A stretch of 64,000 nucleotides of DNA from Oopsacas minuta (GCA_024704765.1 JAKMXF010000332.1:478018-542017); one strand, 5' to 3'. Numbered from the stretch's first letter, positions 45,255 to 59,479 are shown. Numbers and translations are program-made. The notes: generated by a model not told the origin, from the letters alone.

Positions 45255-46642
45255 CAGAGGCGTCGATCATGGGGGGCGGGCTAGGGGACTCTTGCTCCCC
45301 CCCCAATATTATTTATCATTACTAACGGGTGTTGGAGTCCGAATATCAGAGATAGCTCCAAGCACCATACTAACTCATTGCCATATGCACTGTGTTAATC
45401 TCGCTGTTCAAGATGTAGTTAAAACAGTTCCTATAATGCGCAACCTTCTACATTTAGCAAGTGATTTTATCGTATTTCTTAGAAACTCTACAAAACGATG
45501 TACTATTGTACATAATATTGCACTGCAGTTAGATTTTCCGAAGACTCACATAAGACCCCTTTTCCCTACACGATTCACTGTAAATATTCTGCACTTTCTG
45601 GAGTGTATCAACAATTTGATGTAATTTTTGATTCATTAGAAGAGATAAACACACAAATCAGTGAAAGTAGGATTAAATCAAAAGGAAGCGGTTAACAGAA
45701 TTTGATACATGTTTGGCTCTATGCTTAACACTCAAGCTATTTGAAATAGCAGATAGGTTAAGCAAACGGCTTCAGTCTAAAGATATTTCAGTCGGAGAGT
45801 GAATTCATTGGTTAAATATACCATCTCTATTTTAGAATCAATGGATTGTGAAAAAAATTTATATTTCTTTAGTCAGAGGTGCAGCATTTTTGTATAGAAC
45901 ACGGAACGGAATCTGCAAAACTTCGACATGAAACACGACATCCAATTCGATTTAATCTCCCTAGTAAAACTATTTTCGATACACCAGAAGAATACTATCA
46001 GTCAATATACAATCAAGTTCTTGCTCATGCTGGTGATACTTTACGATGTTGCATAACAAACATCTGCATACCAGTATTTTTAAAAATCGAACACATTTAG
46101 TTGATAGTTGGAAAGGAGTTGCCATCAATTTAGATTACCTTAAACTTGTATGTAAGCATTATGATCATTTAGGTCAAAGACTTCTTGAAGCGCAACTTCT
46201 ATGTATAGAAAATCTACCAGAAAGGAATGACAACTATAATTCTTGTTTGTAATATCATAAAATTGATTTGTGCAAGCAAAGTGAAACATTTATTACCAAT
46301 GGTGGTGGAAATGATAAAGTTTTGTGATGTCTACCCATCATCTAAACCAACTGCAGAGAGATCCTTTAGTTAATTGCGTCTTTAAAATCATATTTAAGGA
46401 ATACAATGACTCAAAGAAGACTTAATTCGTTCCTCATCCTCTACATACCATGAAGAAGTAGACCAACTAGATATAGATGAATTGGTGAATTACTTCATTA
46501 CGTAAAAAGAAACAAGAAGAAAGGGTTTCTGTTCAGAAGCATGATAATGCAAAATGGTATTGCCAATTATTGAAATTATTTAATAGTTCTTAGCTATAAT
46601 TTCGTATAAATTAAAATATTTTGCCCCCGATCGACGCTTCTG
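45255..46642 (+). mobile_element. Internally deleted hAT element
   Basis: Termini CAGAGGCGTCGATC and, inverted at the right, CAGAAGCGTCGATC. TSD CCCACAAA (45247-45254) and CCCACAAG (46643-46650), 7 of 8. Contains transposase fragments at 45292-45624 (HCHMHCVNLAVQDVVK, the C..H step), 45879-46252, and a dimerisation trace near 46330-46360. 1388 bp, about half of the related full-length elements. Confidence 0.82.
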
Positions 46643-46650
46643 CCCACAAG

Positions 46651-47520
46651 CATTAGAATTGCTGTACTCCATTGGGAAGAGAATATAATGGAGCCATACT
46701 TGTAAATACATGCTCTATTGATAATATAATCACCTTATTTAGCTTGCACATGGAAACCCTTTCAACATCAACGAGATTAGCTTCAATTGCAATCACACAT
46801 TTGCAAGAATTACCCAAATTGTAATAACTCGTAACTTTAACCGTACACGCCACTGGATAGCCCCAAAGATTGGAATAACAATTACGGATGCTCAATACGA
46901 ATCATTAGGATACCAAGGAAATATGGTTAAAATTCTTGGAGGAAATTCACTTATGTACCAGTCAGAATTCAATTGAATTCCAATTCAAGAGCTGCGAATG
47001 TATCTCAAAATAACATCTTACCCCTGTCTTCTATTTATACAGTCGAAAAGAAATGTCAGGCTACAATCGACATTTCTGGCTTTATAAACCTCAAGTGCAG
47101 ATAAGCAAATGCCAACAATGAGGAAATTTCCAGAAAATCTTTAAGAGTGGCACCACTTATGATCCTTAAAGTAGGTTACATTAGCTCTTACTTTAAAGAT
47201 ATCATGAATCAAAATCTAATTGGAGAAACATCTTGATAACTGAAATGAGCACGAAACTGCATTATAGTCTCATCGGCTATACTATAATAAGTGAACGACC
47301 GAAATTCGTTTTCGTTTTCGGCCTAATTTCAGGATCTTTGGCTTCACTGAAATTATATAAATATTGTAACTTCTCAGACAGTAAGCAAAGAAAACATATC
47401 AAGAGTGCTAAATGAATATTCAACATACACACTATGAAAGGTCTTTCAATTGGTTAACATTAGATATGCAAACTATTGTTTTGTCGAGAAAACTTGCCCA
47501 AAGTTAATTTCATTTATTAG
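46651..47520. other. No gene seen
   Basis: AT-rich. The phrase TAGTGAACGACCGAAA near 47290 also occurs near 41860, each time a few hundred bases from a LINE fragment; it is probably part of another dispersed repeat. Confidence 0.4.
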
Positions 47521-47529
47521 GAAAAGATT

Positions 47530-48770
47530 TAACTGAACCTTTACATATCAAGATGTTCAATGATATTGGTAGCACCCTTGATGCTGGACGAAATGGTCTA
47601 TTACTCTTCTTGATCTATCTAGTGCCTTTAGCACTTTGGATGACGAAATCCTCTTTGAGCGTCTGGAAAGTTCTCTCCTGCATAAACTCTTATTTGTCTT
47701 ACCTAACTGAGGCTATTAGCATCAATGGTACACACTCTAACCCACAACCTGTTAAGATTGGTGTTCCTCAGGGTTCTACACTAAGTCCCATTCTCTTCAG
47801 CTTATATATTCCCCCTATAAAAGACAGTGCATGCTTATGCTCTTTCTATCCTATTATATGTTGATGATGTCTAGTTTAATCTTTCACTTTCGCCTTATAA
47901 CATTAATGAACCTATTCTGCAACTGGAATCTTCCTGTCTGATCTTTATGTTTGGTTTAGTGAAAACAAACTTGTTTGCAACCCATTGAAGTGTAACGTCG
48001 TCTTTTTCTCACCTGGATCTCGCAATTCCCATGCTAATTTTTATATCACATTTGGTATATCTGTAATTCACACAATGGACAATGTCTTAAAGCTAGGTGT
48101 CATCTGGGATGCGTATATATCATTGATATCTCATTTATATGCATTTGCAAGGCTGGGTCAATAAATTTATATAGGATAGGTGCACTTCGTTCTTAACTTG
48201 ACAAGCTTACCATAATAAGCCTGGCCCATGCATTTTCTCCTGTCGTCTGGACTATTTTAATGCACCATTTTTTGTCTTACCAGCACGAGAAATTCATACG
48301 TAGACTACAAAGTATACAAAATACGGCTGCTCGTTTAATCTCTTGGGAAAAAATATGACGATATAACACCAATTCTTAAAGACCTATACTGGCTGCATGT
48401 GAGGGCGCATGTTGATTATACAATATTGGTTACTATTTACAAAATCCTTAATGACTTCTGTCCGATATACTTGAAGGAACTGATTCGCCTCTCTGAATCT
48501 TGCTATCACCTCAGATCAACATCATCAATTATATAAAGACAACATAGCTATCGAATTAAGTACTATTGAATCCGCGTGTTCTCATTCTCGTCCTCACAAT
48601 TCTGGAACTCCCTCTCGAATGTCTTAGAAACGCTGGGTCAATTGAGATGTAAAAGAATACAAAAACTTGTCTCTTCAACCTGTACTATCCTTAACCTCTC
48701 CTTCTGTACTGTTCATTTGTATGTACTTATCTATTTGTGTACTGTAATATATATGTATATACACTAGGTG
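47530..48770 (+). pseudogene. Non-LTR retrotransposon (L2/CR1-type) reverse-transcriptase fragment
   Basis: Pieces in several frames: DAGRNGLLLFL (first RT Asp block), then PVKIGVPQGSTLSPILFSLY, a textbook RT motif, then VDDV near 47860 (the YVDD box). The 3' part reads KFIRRLQSIQNTAARLI and FWNSLSNVLETLGQ-like text, typical of the end of L2/CR1 ORF2. Many frameshifts; 5' truncated. Immediately followed by the foldback at 48762. Confidence 0.8.
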
Positions 48771-49678
48771 GACAAAAGTATTTCAAAACACAAATATATT
48801 GTCATAAATTGTATACTCTTTCCCGGTCATATATATTGTATAGTCTATATTCATAGCTGCAATCTAGTAATTTGCATAGAATAACATATGTTTCTCACGA
48901 ATTTCAAAAAAATATTTTCGATTTGCACTTTTTGAAGGTGCTAATTATTAATAATTATTAGATGATTATTGATATTCAAAATATGTGGTAATTCAAAGCC
49001 TATTAAGAATCTATAATTTCTGACTTGATATTTGAATTCTACGTAGGCGAGTTACCTCAGATTGAAATTTCCAATCGAATTGAACAATTTTTACCAAAGT
49101 TATAGAAGAATTTCAATTTGTCCCACTTGTGCCACTTTTTGCCCAAGGTGGCACAAGTGGCCGCTACCAAGAGGTTATTTTGGATTTCAAGGGTTAGCAT
49201 AGTCATATCATTCAAAAGTATTACTTCGACTTATTCCTCCTAACCCTAGTTGATTTCCTTGTAGTGGCGCTTTTTCCTACCACCTGTGCAACTTTTTGAA
49301 AAAAGTGGCACAAGTGGGACAAAATGAAATTCTTCTATAACTTTGATAAAAATTGTTCAATTCGATTGGAAATTTCAATCTGAGGTAACTCGCCTACGTA
49401 GAATTCAAATATCAAGTCAGAAATTATAGATTCTTAATAGGCTTTGAATTACCACATATTTTGAATATCAATAATCATCTAATAATTATTAATAATTAGC
49501 ACCTTCAAAAAGTGCAAATCGAAAATATTTTTTTGAAATTCGTGAGAAACATATGTTATTCTATGCAAATTACTAGATTGCAGCTATGAATATAGACTAT
49601 ACAATATATATGACCGGGAAAGAGTATACAATTTATGACAATATATTTTTGTGTTGAAATACATTTGTCCACTTAGTG
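48762..49678. mobile_element. Foldback MITE with ~380-bp near-perfect arms
   Basis: Left arm from 48762 (CACTAGGTGGACAAAAGTAT) to about 49140. Right arm from about 49298 to 49678 is its inverted copy with only a few mismatches. Flanked by TA (48760-48761, 49679-49680). Terminal sequence and TA duplication fit Tc1/mariner. The spacer of ~150 bp has no ORF. The arms end in CCCACTTGTGCCACTTTTT. Confidence 0.92.
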
Positions 49679-49680
49679 TA

Positions 49681-50847
49681 CCTTTCGGACCATCTCACTC
49701 ACAACCCCCACTATTTCAGCCTCCACCGTTGAAACCACTGGTTTTGGGCTCTATTTAGTATGGTAAACTGAGCCGATATCCATCCTATGAGTGACTCCCT
49801 TGGCAACTTTGGGCCGTTTCTGTTTGGGACAAACACACTATTTGAACAAAATGTCCAAAAAAATGCCCTCTATAAATGTAGCAATCTCTTATTTCTTTTT
49901 GCTTCCTCGATCCTGGCATACTTTTGGTGAATGCAACTTTGTTTTTGGGACATTCTGAAAATATGATTAATCACAAAACAGGTGTGATACTTTCAATTTA
50001 GAAAATTATAATCTCGAGGTGCAATATATATTTGTAACCATTTTCATGATAATCGGAATGCTAGATTTCGCACTACTTCGCAGATGATTGTCATACATCG
50101 TTCATGCCATGAGGCACCTCCATATAGGAGCTGTACTAATAATTAATGATTATATTCCTTTAGCCGTAAGTTGCCAAAGATAGTACTGCCATGGCAGTTA
50201 CAGGCGTACCGATTGATACGGCATAGAAACAGTCAGATTATACAAATTTACTCATACTTATGTGCATGTACATTTAGATTTCTAATTTATCAGATAAAAA
50301 AATAATTCGTATATTTGACCACATATAAGCTACGATTTTGGTCTAAAATGACTACAACATCCAAAAACACAGTACCATAGAAGAATAAGGCATTTAGTTG
50401 AGATGAAATTTGAACAATTTCAGAAACCAAATGCTCTCTCTGCTGTTCTGATAACCGAGTTGTCGGATAATCGAGGTTCGGAGAATCGAGGCCTATTGTA
50501 GTAGTTACATCTAAGACAATCTGGCTTCCTATAGCACTAATGATCTACGCGAGTGTTGCTGTATAGTCTTACAATTATAGTCTGTGTAATCGATTAGCTT
50601 TAAAATAATTGAAATTCAGCCGGATTTAGTGCAAGAAACGTGAATTTTAACTGAGACTACTTTATGTCATCCCCCACGACTCTCACTCCCCACTTAAAAT
50701 TAGAATAACTGCGCGAATTTCTGCTAACTTTGGGTGACGAGAATGCTTTTTACTAAAACCTCGACATTTTCAGGTTTTCGGGCAAAACTTTCCTAGACAG
50801 AACCCAAGAAATACTGGACTATGGTCACCCTTTGCTAACTTCACACT
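49681..50847. other. No gene seen
   Basis: AT-rich. A pogo/Tigger-like terminus (GATAATCGAGGTTCGGAGAA) is visible near 50465 without a clear partner. Confidence 0.4.
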
Positions 50848-51439
50848 TAGTGGCGTATCCAGGGGGGATTTGGGCGTTATAACACACCCTCCTAACTGGT
50901 TTCCAAAATGGGATGTGTTGTTATTCATAATTCGATTTTCCCGGGAACTTCGTAATACAGGACTTAAAACGGATTTGGACCATGGATGATGGTAAGTATT
51001 GGTAATGTATAATTATTTTATTTTGAATTGGGGGATTGGTAATAATTTATTCTGATAATTGAACGTGTTATATACATTCAATTACATTCAGTAACAACTT
51101 TACTTATCTAAGATCGAAATTAGTCGAATGTTATCGAAAAATCATGGGATCTTTTGGTTGGTTAGGTATTCTTAAATAAAAGATACTTTCTCAATTACAG
51201 ATAGTAACTCCGATAGTTAAACAGGTAATATATGGATTTATTAATCATCAGAAAAAATTAAATGTTAACTAAGATTGGAATTTCTTTAATATCCGGTTGT
51301 CCTCAATATTAAAAGTTCTTTTTGAAGATTTGAGTACCTTGGATTAATTTAAATTTCGAACTTTATTTGGCAGAATACAATAAGAGATGGTACAAAGTAT
51401 TTTCTTCAATATATCCCATTTAACCTTGAGACAGTTGTC

Positions 51440-52130
51440 GCACTTACTTCTCAAAATTCCGCCAAAGATGGTATATCTTCTATTTTAATTGTAGAGAGAG
51501 ATGCAAGAATTTTTCGAGGGGTTGATATATCAAATTTGTCGAATATTATCGGTTGTACTTCAATTGCAGTAAAGATTTTCCAAGGAGAATGTACGATTGT
51601 AGAACCTCTAATGCTGGATACTTTAATCCCCATCGATCTGTTATTCAAATAAGTTAATTCACATTATCTGGATCTTCTAAATGAATATCTCTCCGTTTGG
51701 TTAAACTAGCATAGCATTCTCCGCACCTATCTCTGATTTAGAGTATGTAGAATGGACACCGTATCCAGCTACAAATGCCAATGCTAAGAAAGTAGTTTCA
51801 TTTGCTTCAGGAAGGAGATATGAATTGGTATCTCTTAAGCGCTTTCCTTTCATTGGACTGTTAACAGTAAAGATTGTCCGATACGAACGATACGTCTAGA
51901 AATTCGCGAGTCTGAGTTACAATAGCAAAACCCCGCAGTTGTTTATTTAGCCTCAAGGTAGCGTTCGTCGATTCGCTAAACACTGCAAACGTAAGATTAG
52001 CATTTTTCCTCTCTAAATTGGTAGGCCAGCAAACTTTTACAGTCAATTTATAAGCTTGCTTCAAGATGGAAGAGTGCTCAAGTCTGTATTGATCCCTAAT
52101 ATCTTCATAGGAAGGTCTAGGCACAGAGGC
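51440..52130 (-). pseudogene. P-element/THAP9-like transposase fragment
   Basis: Minus-strand ORF 52124-51861 contains AYKLTVKVCWPTNLERKNAN followed by LTFAVFSESTNATLR. This matches the K.xLT..H..P.(N/S)xxKMxVxxAxQVFSxS segment of P-type transposases. ORF 51648-51451, downstream on the same strand, may be a continuation. No THAP finger or termini seen. Confidence 0.4.
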
Positions 52131-53239
52131 TGGTAATTAGAGATAAGAGTATCTACAAAAGAAAGAAAATATAACTACACTGAGCATCATGTTGGTTAAG
52201 CCAATTGTTTCGAATAAACTTAATGATGTGGACAAAATCAAAAATGAGGAATAAAGGACGATTGGGGGCCACAAGGATGGGAAACTGATTGCTCGATTAC
52301 ATGCTTGCGCGATAATAATTTGAATTAACTTTGATTTGGCGATAAGTTATCTGTACATAATACAACAACATTGAGATTGCACTTTTCAATATCAGTTACA
52401 ACAGAGTCATTATCCCAAAAATTTTTTTAGCATCTTTACATCCCAGTGGATATAGTCGAACTATTTCACTCCATTTTTCGAGAAGACTAGTACTATGAAA
52501 GCTAGTACAGTTTTTGCCACTTCTACATTCGAACTGGACGAACCATAAATATTTCCTCCTTTATATCTAAAGTCAGATTGTATATAAACCTCTTGGATAT
52601 TTATTACAAGCTGAAGCTATTGTTTAGTAAACTTCACGTTGATTAATGAGAAATTCTTTAAACTCATATTCCAAGCCTGATTTTGAAGTAAGATTACGTA
52701 ATGTAGATTGATATGGCAGTGTAAGACATAGAGAAGTTTGAAGAAACTATAACAAGCAGGAGAAATAAGTTGGGCCTTTAAAGCAAGTGTTAGAGTGATC
52801 ACATTGTATCTGTATATTTGCTTGGGAAGAACGATATTTGAGAGTTGGCATTGTATAAATTGGAGACGAGGGATTGTTGATAGTGTATCAGATTCATGAT
52901 TAAGATCAAACTTATCAATTGAAGATTGAAGATTAACAATAGCTTGAGCTTGGTTTCTTTTTGGAAATCATTTTGATGGTAGCTCGAAATATCTGTAATA
53001 GAGGAATCAATTTCACGCACCTCTTTAATGTGGTGTCAGATAGAGCTACCTGAACATCTTAATATAATCCTAAAGAATCAATTATATAAAGTGTTTAAAT
53101 TTCAATCTTTCGAAGAGATAATTAGTGTCAATCATAAAAAGAGCTTGGGTTGCAACAAAAAGTACAGTGTTTTCGGTGAGTAAGAGATTTCGAACAGATT
53201 TGATAAGTGAGTATCATCCTGTCGTTAATACTCGCCTTT

Positions 53240-54860
53240 CTGATGGCCCTAATTCCGCCAAGTATACTCGCCATTCCATTTAAGACGACATCATGCGAGC
53301 AGCTGTGGCACTGATAACGGAGGAATCGCTAGTGACATCGAATTTGCTGTTTTTTTTTCAATACAGGCAGATGAAACTCGTGATGTTTCAAAGGTGGAGC
53401 AGCTCTCAGTGGTAATGCGCTACGTGAAAGAAGGAATAATTAAGGAAAGCTTCTAGGATTTAAGGTTCGTCATTATAAATAGGAACAGTGTGCGTTCAGA
53501 ATAGATGTTATTTTGTTTCAATATATCTTTAGGCTTGTAGTGATCTTTCAGCCCATGGACTCTACCAGTGTATTATCGAGACCCTTCAAAACAATGGTGT
53601 GCCACTTGACCTATATACCTCCCAATGTTACGACTGGGCGTCTGTAATGTCAGATGCTTCAACTGGGGTACAGAAATGCATCAGAGAGAAATGTCCCCAG
53701 GCCATCTACATTCACTGTTTGGCACACAAATTGAATCTTGTAGTGGTGGATTTCACATGGAGTAGGGAGGATATCTGATATGTTTGATGTGTTACAGTTG
53801 CTCCACAACTTTCTCTTATCAAGTGTGGTACACGTGAGGTACCTAGTAGCTCAGAAATTTTTCCAGCCAAACTCTAGAACCAGAGAAATTCCAAATCTGT
53901 ATGATACTCGATGGATCTGCTACCACGAAGCAACCGAAGTGGTTTTGTGTACACTTCCGGCTATTATGTCAGCGATTGATGACTTCGCAGAGGAAGTTGG
54001 TAACAGAGGTAACAACGCTTGGGTACTATTATCCCAGATCACCCCGTGTTTCATTATTCACCTGTCTCTCATGAGGTTTGTATTAAATATATGCAATCTT
54101 GCAAATGTTAAGCTTCAATTGAAATCTGAAACGCATTCTGAGGCTTTGCAATGCATTAAAGCCATGAAAAACTTCACAGATCGCCCTCTTTACCCTAATA
54201 ATGATACTGTTTGGGACAATGTCTATGATGAAGCTGAAAAGATTATCGCTTCATGCGAGCTCTCAGATATTCGTCGTGATCGTGCAGTACCGTTTCTCCC
54301 GGAGGTACCTATACAAGTAAAGATGACTACCGCATAAGAGTATTCCAGGTTAATTGCGAGAGGGTATCCAGTGAGTTAGACAGGAGATTACTGAACGAGG
54401 AGAATCAGATCGTCTTCCACGGCGTAAAACTCTTACGCCCAGCAGCGACAACTTCGGAGAAGTAAATAATATAAACTTCTGTAGATACTACGGTTTAATC
54501 GAGGATGACGCTAAACCTTTCAATTCTTAAATAATGCTTCTTGAAGACATGTACCGCCGTGGTGGCTGTGGTCTTCCAAAAGATCTCATTGGCCTATACA
54601 ACTTTTTCTGCCACACAGGAGTATTTTCTTTCGTATTCAAATAGCAGTACAGATTGCTATTTCCTTGCCAATCACAGGTGCTTCTTGCGAGAGGAGTTTT
54701 AGTGTCCTCAGAAGAATCAAATCGTATTTGAGAAGTATAATGTCTGAACAGCGAAGCAGTGATATGGCTGTACTAGTAATAAATAGACAGGAACTACATT
54801 AACTCCAAATAGATATGGTAATCGGGAGGCTCGAAGAGAAAAATAGGCGTATAGTACTCT
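53240..54860 (+). pseudogene. hAT transposase relic (ZMYM1-like)
   Basis: Pieces in order: QADETRDVSKVEQLSVVMRY near 53365-53425 (first Asp block), an interruption with an intron-like or inserted stretch, then LTSQCYDWASVMSDAS and AIYIHCLAHKLNLVV near 53610-53750. The 53780-54337 ORF (185 aa) has IPNLYDTRWICYHEA. A C-terminal trace ITGASCERSFSVLRRIKSYL near 54680-54730 is the dimerisation domain. Frameshifts and stops throughout. A terminus GGCGCCACTG at 55077-55086 is probably its right end. Confidence 0.8.
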
Positions 54861-55151
54861 AATAAGCTGAAATTCAATTATCTACCTATCCTGAAATTAG
54901 AATAGACTATACTCTTTGATTTCTCAGTATCATAGTATTACATAATATACTGTTTTTCTATTACTACCATCTTAATGAAAATTCATGCAATGTAACAATA
55001 CCCATGCGACCCTAAGCTGTTGTATGATTTTTGTCAGGGGGCAATGGGGGACAGTTGCTCCCCCCTTCAGTATGCTGGCGCCACTGTGTGACTTGTCCGC
55101 CAGTCGCTCGATCTAGAGCACACCCACACGATAGTTCTGGATACGCCACTG

Positions 55152-58100
55152 ACACTAATAAAGCTTTTATTGCATATATGTTTGTATATCCGAAATCTTT
55201 GAGGAAACTGGAAGACCCCATGTCATATTTTGCAGTTCGAATCTTCGAACAAACTTCACAACCATGACGAAATTAAGGAGTAATTGTCAACTCCATGGAT
55301 TCTTTTAAAGTAACATCATTTGCCCTGCTTAGCCAATATGCATGATAGAAGTCTAAATGTCCTCACGTCATCAGTTTAATCAAATACAAACTCATCAAGG
55401 ATTTATTAAGTCATCATGACTAAACAAAAATATACATATTCGCCAAATTTCGAAAGTTTTGAGAATTTCTTAATGCAAGAGGCATGAAGTGTGGAATTTA
55501 ATTCACTGTAGGTACATAATAAAATGTAGTGAGAAGGAGAATTAATATTGGTTAACAATGAATTATTAACCCAGTTTACGATGGTATAACTATGATACAT
55601 GACATCCTATAACAGCTTATTCTAAACATTGGGACTCATGCATTCAGTTTGAATAATTGGTAAAACCCTGAGTTATTGAATACATAATTCAATTTAAGAA
55701 GTATAACGAATAATTGGTATTATAATACTTATCGAGGCATATGACCACATAAACCTATACGCCTTACCACTTTCTGTGCAGAATCCTGAAATGTATCCAT
55801 CTTATTCATTTACGCAAAGAACAAATATTCAAAACCTAAGTGCCAGTACAAAGATAATTAATGTGGTAGCAAATATAGCTTATTATCAAAGGGTTACACC
55901 CCGACATTACTGGAAGACCTGCGACACCCTAGATCCCCCAGCTGAAGTGGAGTCGTGAATTCAATCTGATGAGCAACTTGTAGAATCTGTTGACAACCAT
56001 TGAATCTGCCCCGTAGATGTCAAAGCCACACGACGCCACTGCCAGCTGGACGATTATACCAAACCAAAAATTGATAGATCCGCCACTGTGCATGTTCCCG
56101 CTAAACCCTTATATCACATTGCCTACTTTCCTGCCCCCGTGGGTGAAAAATCCTGGCGACGCTCCTGGGTCACCAGGGTAAAAAGGTTTGGGACTACTGT
56201 TTTAGAGGATGGTGATAAATATTTGACAATTATTGGAGCCTTTACTATTCCTCAGCGCTTCATGCCCAGACACTTATGCAAGGAGATATGATATATATGC
56301 AAGATAAGAAGTATGAATGTATGCTCACGCCAGTTTGAATAACACTGCCTTAAAGGGTTAAAATTTGTGTTAAACTTAATGAAATAATAATATCAGAAAG
56401 TTGTTAATGATTTACGCCATTCCAATCCATATCATAATTACAAATAACATTCAGTGACGGAACTACACCAGCGCCTACTCGGGCTTATACTTGGATGAAT
56501 GAGGGTTATGCCCAGGTAGACCCCTGGGTAAATAAAAAGTGCTCCCGAGTAGCGGGTAGCTGAGAACTGACATTGTTATATGTTATTTTATAGTGGATGA
56601 TTCGTGATTCGATATTTTTGCATAAACAATATTAAATTGCGGTTAATTACTTATACCGTAATGGATCATGTGTTAATGCTCAGTTTCTTATTTGGTCAAT
56701 GTTCCATGGCCCACAGAGACACGTTCGCCCTCTTTAGAAACTATCTTGGCGCACAGCCACCCTCACCCCTCCTCATGGTCGGAGCCCTTGCTCTGGAAAC
56801 AGCTGGAAATGAAGTGGCTAATATGACTCTTCAACATAATATTGAGTGGCAAAGTATACAATTTATCAGGAATACTTAAATTTAATATTTCGTAATACAT
56901 GCTATGGCTACAACAGCTGGCTGCTTGGGGTGTATACATTGAGAATGGAATACTTCCATATTCCTGCGTTGATCATTTATCAGTTATGGACTATCAACTG
57001 ACTTCAGTGATGATTAACCAAAGGCCAGCACCCTTCGCTTGCTAGGTCTATCCGCAACATCTTTGTGCCTCAGGTAGCTTAAGTATCAAATAGCTAAATT
57101 CTTGATGGTTTGGGTTGCACCGCAAACGGCTACTATATTCGACACTACGTGCCACAGTGATTAATTTTCTGGAAATTGAGTCTGCAATTGGTCATAATCG
57201 TGAGGTCAGGATATCTGGCCAATAAAGAGGTACCTGAGATTCTATTTCAAATTTCTATCATGTTTATTAGCTGAGCAGTGACAAATAATGTGATTTTTCG
57301 AAATTTCAAAAGGTTACAATGACGTCATTATTTCTTCATATGTCTGAATTCTATTTCAAGACTCTAAATTGTCCGAATCAGGCCAAAAACCAAAGTTATG
57401 GCCTTAAGCTGCCTGACTAATCAACAGATCAATACTATGTAAACGCAATAAATATATATTTACATGAGCATTGGAGCAACCAGGTTGCCGATTCGGGTGG
57501 GGTAGAATGACGTCTTACCCACCCACCCTATACTTTTCCATTTTGGTTAAACTTAATCTGGGCTGCCGCCAGAGCTAGACAAATTGAAATTCCGTGGTTG
57601 CTAACTTAGCCATTACCTCGCATACCCAAGCCAAAATACACGAATGTTCGGTGGTTTAAAGGAAAAGTATGGTTGCTATAACCACCATAACATTTGTCAA
57701 GCACTGGATGACGCATATATTGTAGAGTTGGCCAGCGCCAACGCAAAATGACTAGTTACGCCTATGTATTTATGTATCCAGTATTTCCCACATGATTTTT
57801 GTAGAGATTGAATGCGGGATTGAGGGCCGCTTCTGCCACCCATAAATACGTTAACTTAGGTATAGACTCCACATTCTAACGTAACTAGATATTCTAGTAG
57901 CATCATTAAACGATTTAAGCGCATTAAATAAAGTGCTTGACGAGCTTTCGGGGAAACACTTTGTATATCTGATATCTATTATCTAAACTATATTACGCAA
58001 TTAGGGACGCAACATCGGTTCGGTAGGCTCGGTCTACTACATTAATTAGTAGTCCAACGTTGCCGTACCTCAAAACAATTCTGAAATTTGGTGGGCTAGA

Positions 58101-58990
58101 ATAGATGATTAGTATTAAGAAAAACTTATTTCCCTCCCAATGGCATGTCCATGATAGAATAAATTGACTCTAATATAATTGTAATGTAACGGGGGGTATC
58201 CGAATCGCAAGAAATAGTGATATTAATGGGGCACAACAGGTACGCCGAGCGCCGTACATCCTTAAGAACTATGTCATCGCGTGGTATAATTTCGCAGTAC
58301 CTCACGCAATCAGTCAATTAGTTGTAGGTTTGAAAACGAACGATATATTCAAATATTCCACCGTACCACTTTTCGAAATGTTGTGCCGCGGCTGAAAATA
58401 AACCTATACTAAGGCGCTTCGATTGCTAGCTCGCTCCGCAAGCTGTCCGCCTCCGATTTAGCATATGTAAGAAACAAGTAAAATTCTCTATATTTTGGGT
58501 TGCTCTAAATGGGATATACTCGAGGTGAAATTTTATAGGAAATTTGAAAGAATGTATTATCTAAAATTAATACTTATCTGTGGTGACACTGTGATGTTAT
58601 AAAGCTAGAGTAAACTTAATTCTGCACTTCATGGCTCATGCATCACAAATATTCAAAATTTCGATGTTATCTGCAAATATGATCTTGCAGATAACATATA
58701 GTATTTATAGTCAATTGTACGGTTTTGCACCTGGACGTCCTGCTACTTAACTGGAAGTGGGGCCACTTAACGGAATGAAAGTTGGGCATCCGGATGTAAA
58801 AAATACACATATATACAGATTAATTTCGTGTTAATCGTATAGATTTATATGCTATACTAAATATTTGAAGTATTAAAAAGTACATTGCGCGTAACCTGCG
58901 GGCAATACTCAATTGTAAATTATTTGTGATTTTGTGGCACTTTTATGGCAAAAGATCAATATTATGTAATCCATGACCCTGTAATTTCTT
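55152..58990. other. No gene; scattered hAT termini
   Basis: Single ends of small hAT elements are visible: GATCCGCCACTG ending near 56097, AAAAAGGTTTGGGACTACTG ending at 56199 (Charlie-like terminus) and CAGTGACGGAACTACACC from 56454. I could not pair them. The short ORFs overlap these repeats. Confidence 0.4.
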
Positions 58991-59088
58991 ATATTACAGT
59001 TCCTAACTTACTATTTTGGATTTCACTATTCGTGACAAGCAGAACCACTAAACTAATGATTATGATTGTTTGTCACGAACTGTAATAT
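58991..59088. repeat. Nested inverted repeats
   Basis: ATATTACAGTTC (58991-59002) pairs with GAACTGTAATAT (59077-59088), and TTCGTGACAA (59029-59038) pairs with TTGTCACGAA (59070-59079). The two right arms overlap by 3 bases, so the two stems are alternatives at that point. Confidence 0.6.
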
Positions 59089-59200
59089 CCCAAAGATATC
59101 CCGATCGAATTCGTTTGTCCTGACCTAACGTAGGTCACGCTTTAGCACATCATAGCGTCTGATTGCATGTATATTCTAGATAAATGGTCATTTGTGTATA

Positions 59201-59383
59201 CAGTGAAACATCGTTAATACGAACACATTTAATACGAATTTCTGGTTAAGACGAACAGAATTTTACATAATTTTATTCCCTACAATGGAAATTAAATTGT
59301 TTTTAGTCCGGTTAATAAGTACTCTTGATAAGGAGTACAAATCCCGAAGGTCCCTTGGTGTGTAAGTTAACGAGGTTCTATTG
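59201..59383. mobile_element. Short pogo/Tigger-like MITE
   Basis: TIR CAGTGAAACATCGTTAATAC at the left and CAATAGAACCTCGTTAAC read inward from the right. TA at 59199-59200 and 59384-59385. 183 bp, no ORF. Confidence 0.75.
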
Positions 59384-59479
59384 TATGCAAATATATATTG
59401 TGTGTAGAGTACTCTACTCATATAAGTATCCTAGTATAGTGCCTTTTTATTAAAATATAGACACAACACACCTTTGTAA

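Larger units (their letters stand above)
50848..55151. mobile_element. Possible composite hAT insertion
   Basis: (T)AGTGGCGTATCCAG at 50848 and its inverted partner CTGGATACGCCACTG ending at 55151 share 13 bp. The flanking octamers do not match, so these may be ends of two separate elements. Between them lie a P-like relic and a hAT transposase relic that has its own right terminus (GGCGCCACTG) at 55086. Confidence 0.35.

Noticed and set aside
55082-55088. CACTGTG heptamer
   Set aside because: Overlaps the hAT terminus GGCGCCACTG. No matching second end.
50848-55151. Single complete 4.3-kb hAT element
   Set aside because: The ends share 13 bp but the flanking octamers (TTCACACT, ACACTAAT) do not match, and another terminus lies at 55086; kept only as a low-confidence composite.
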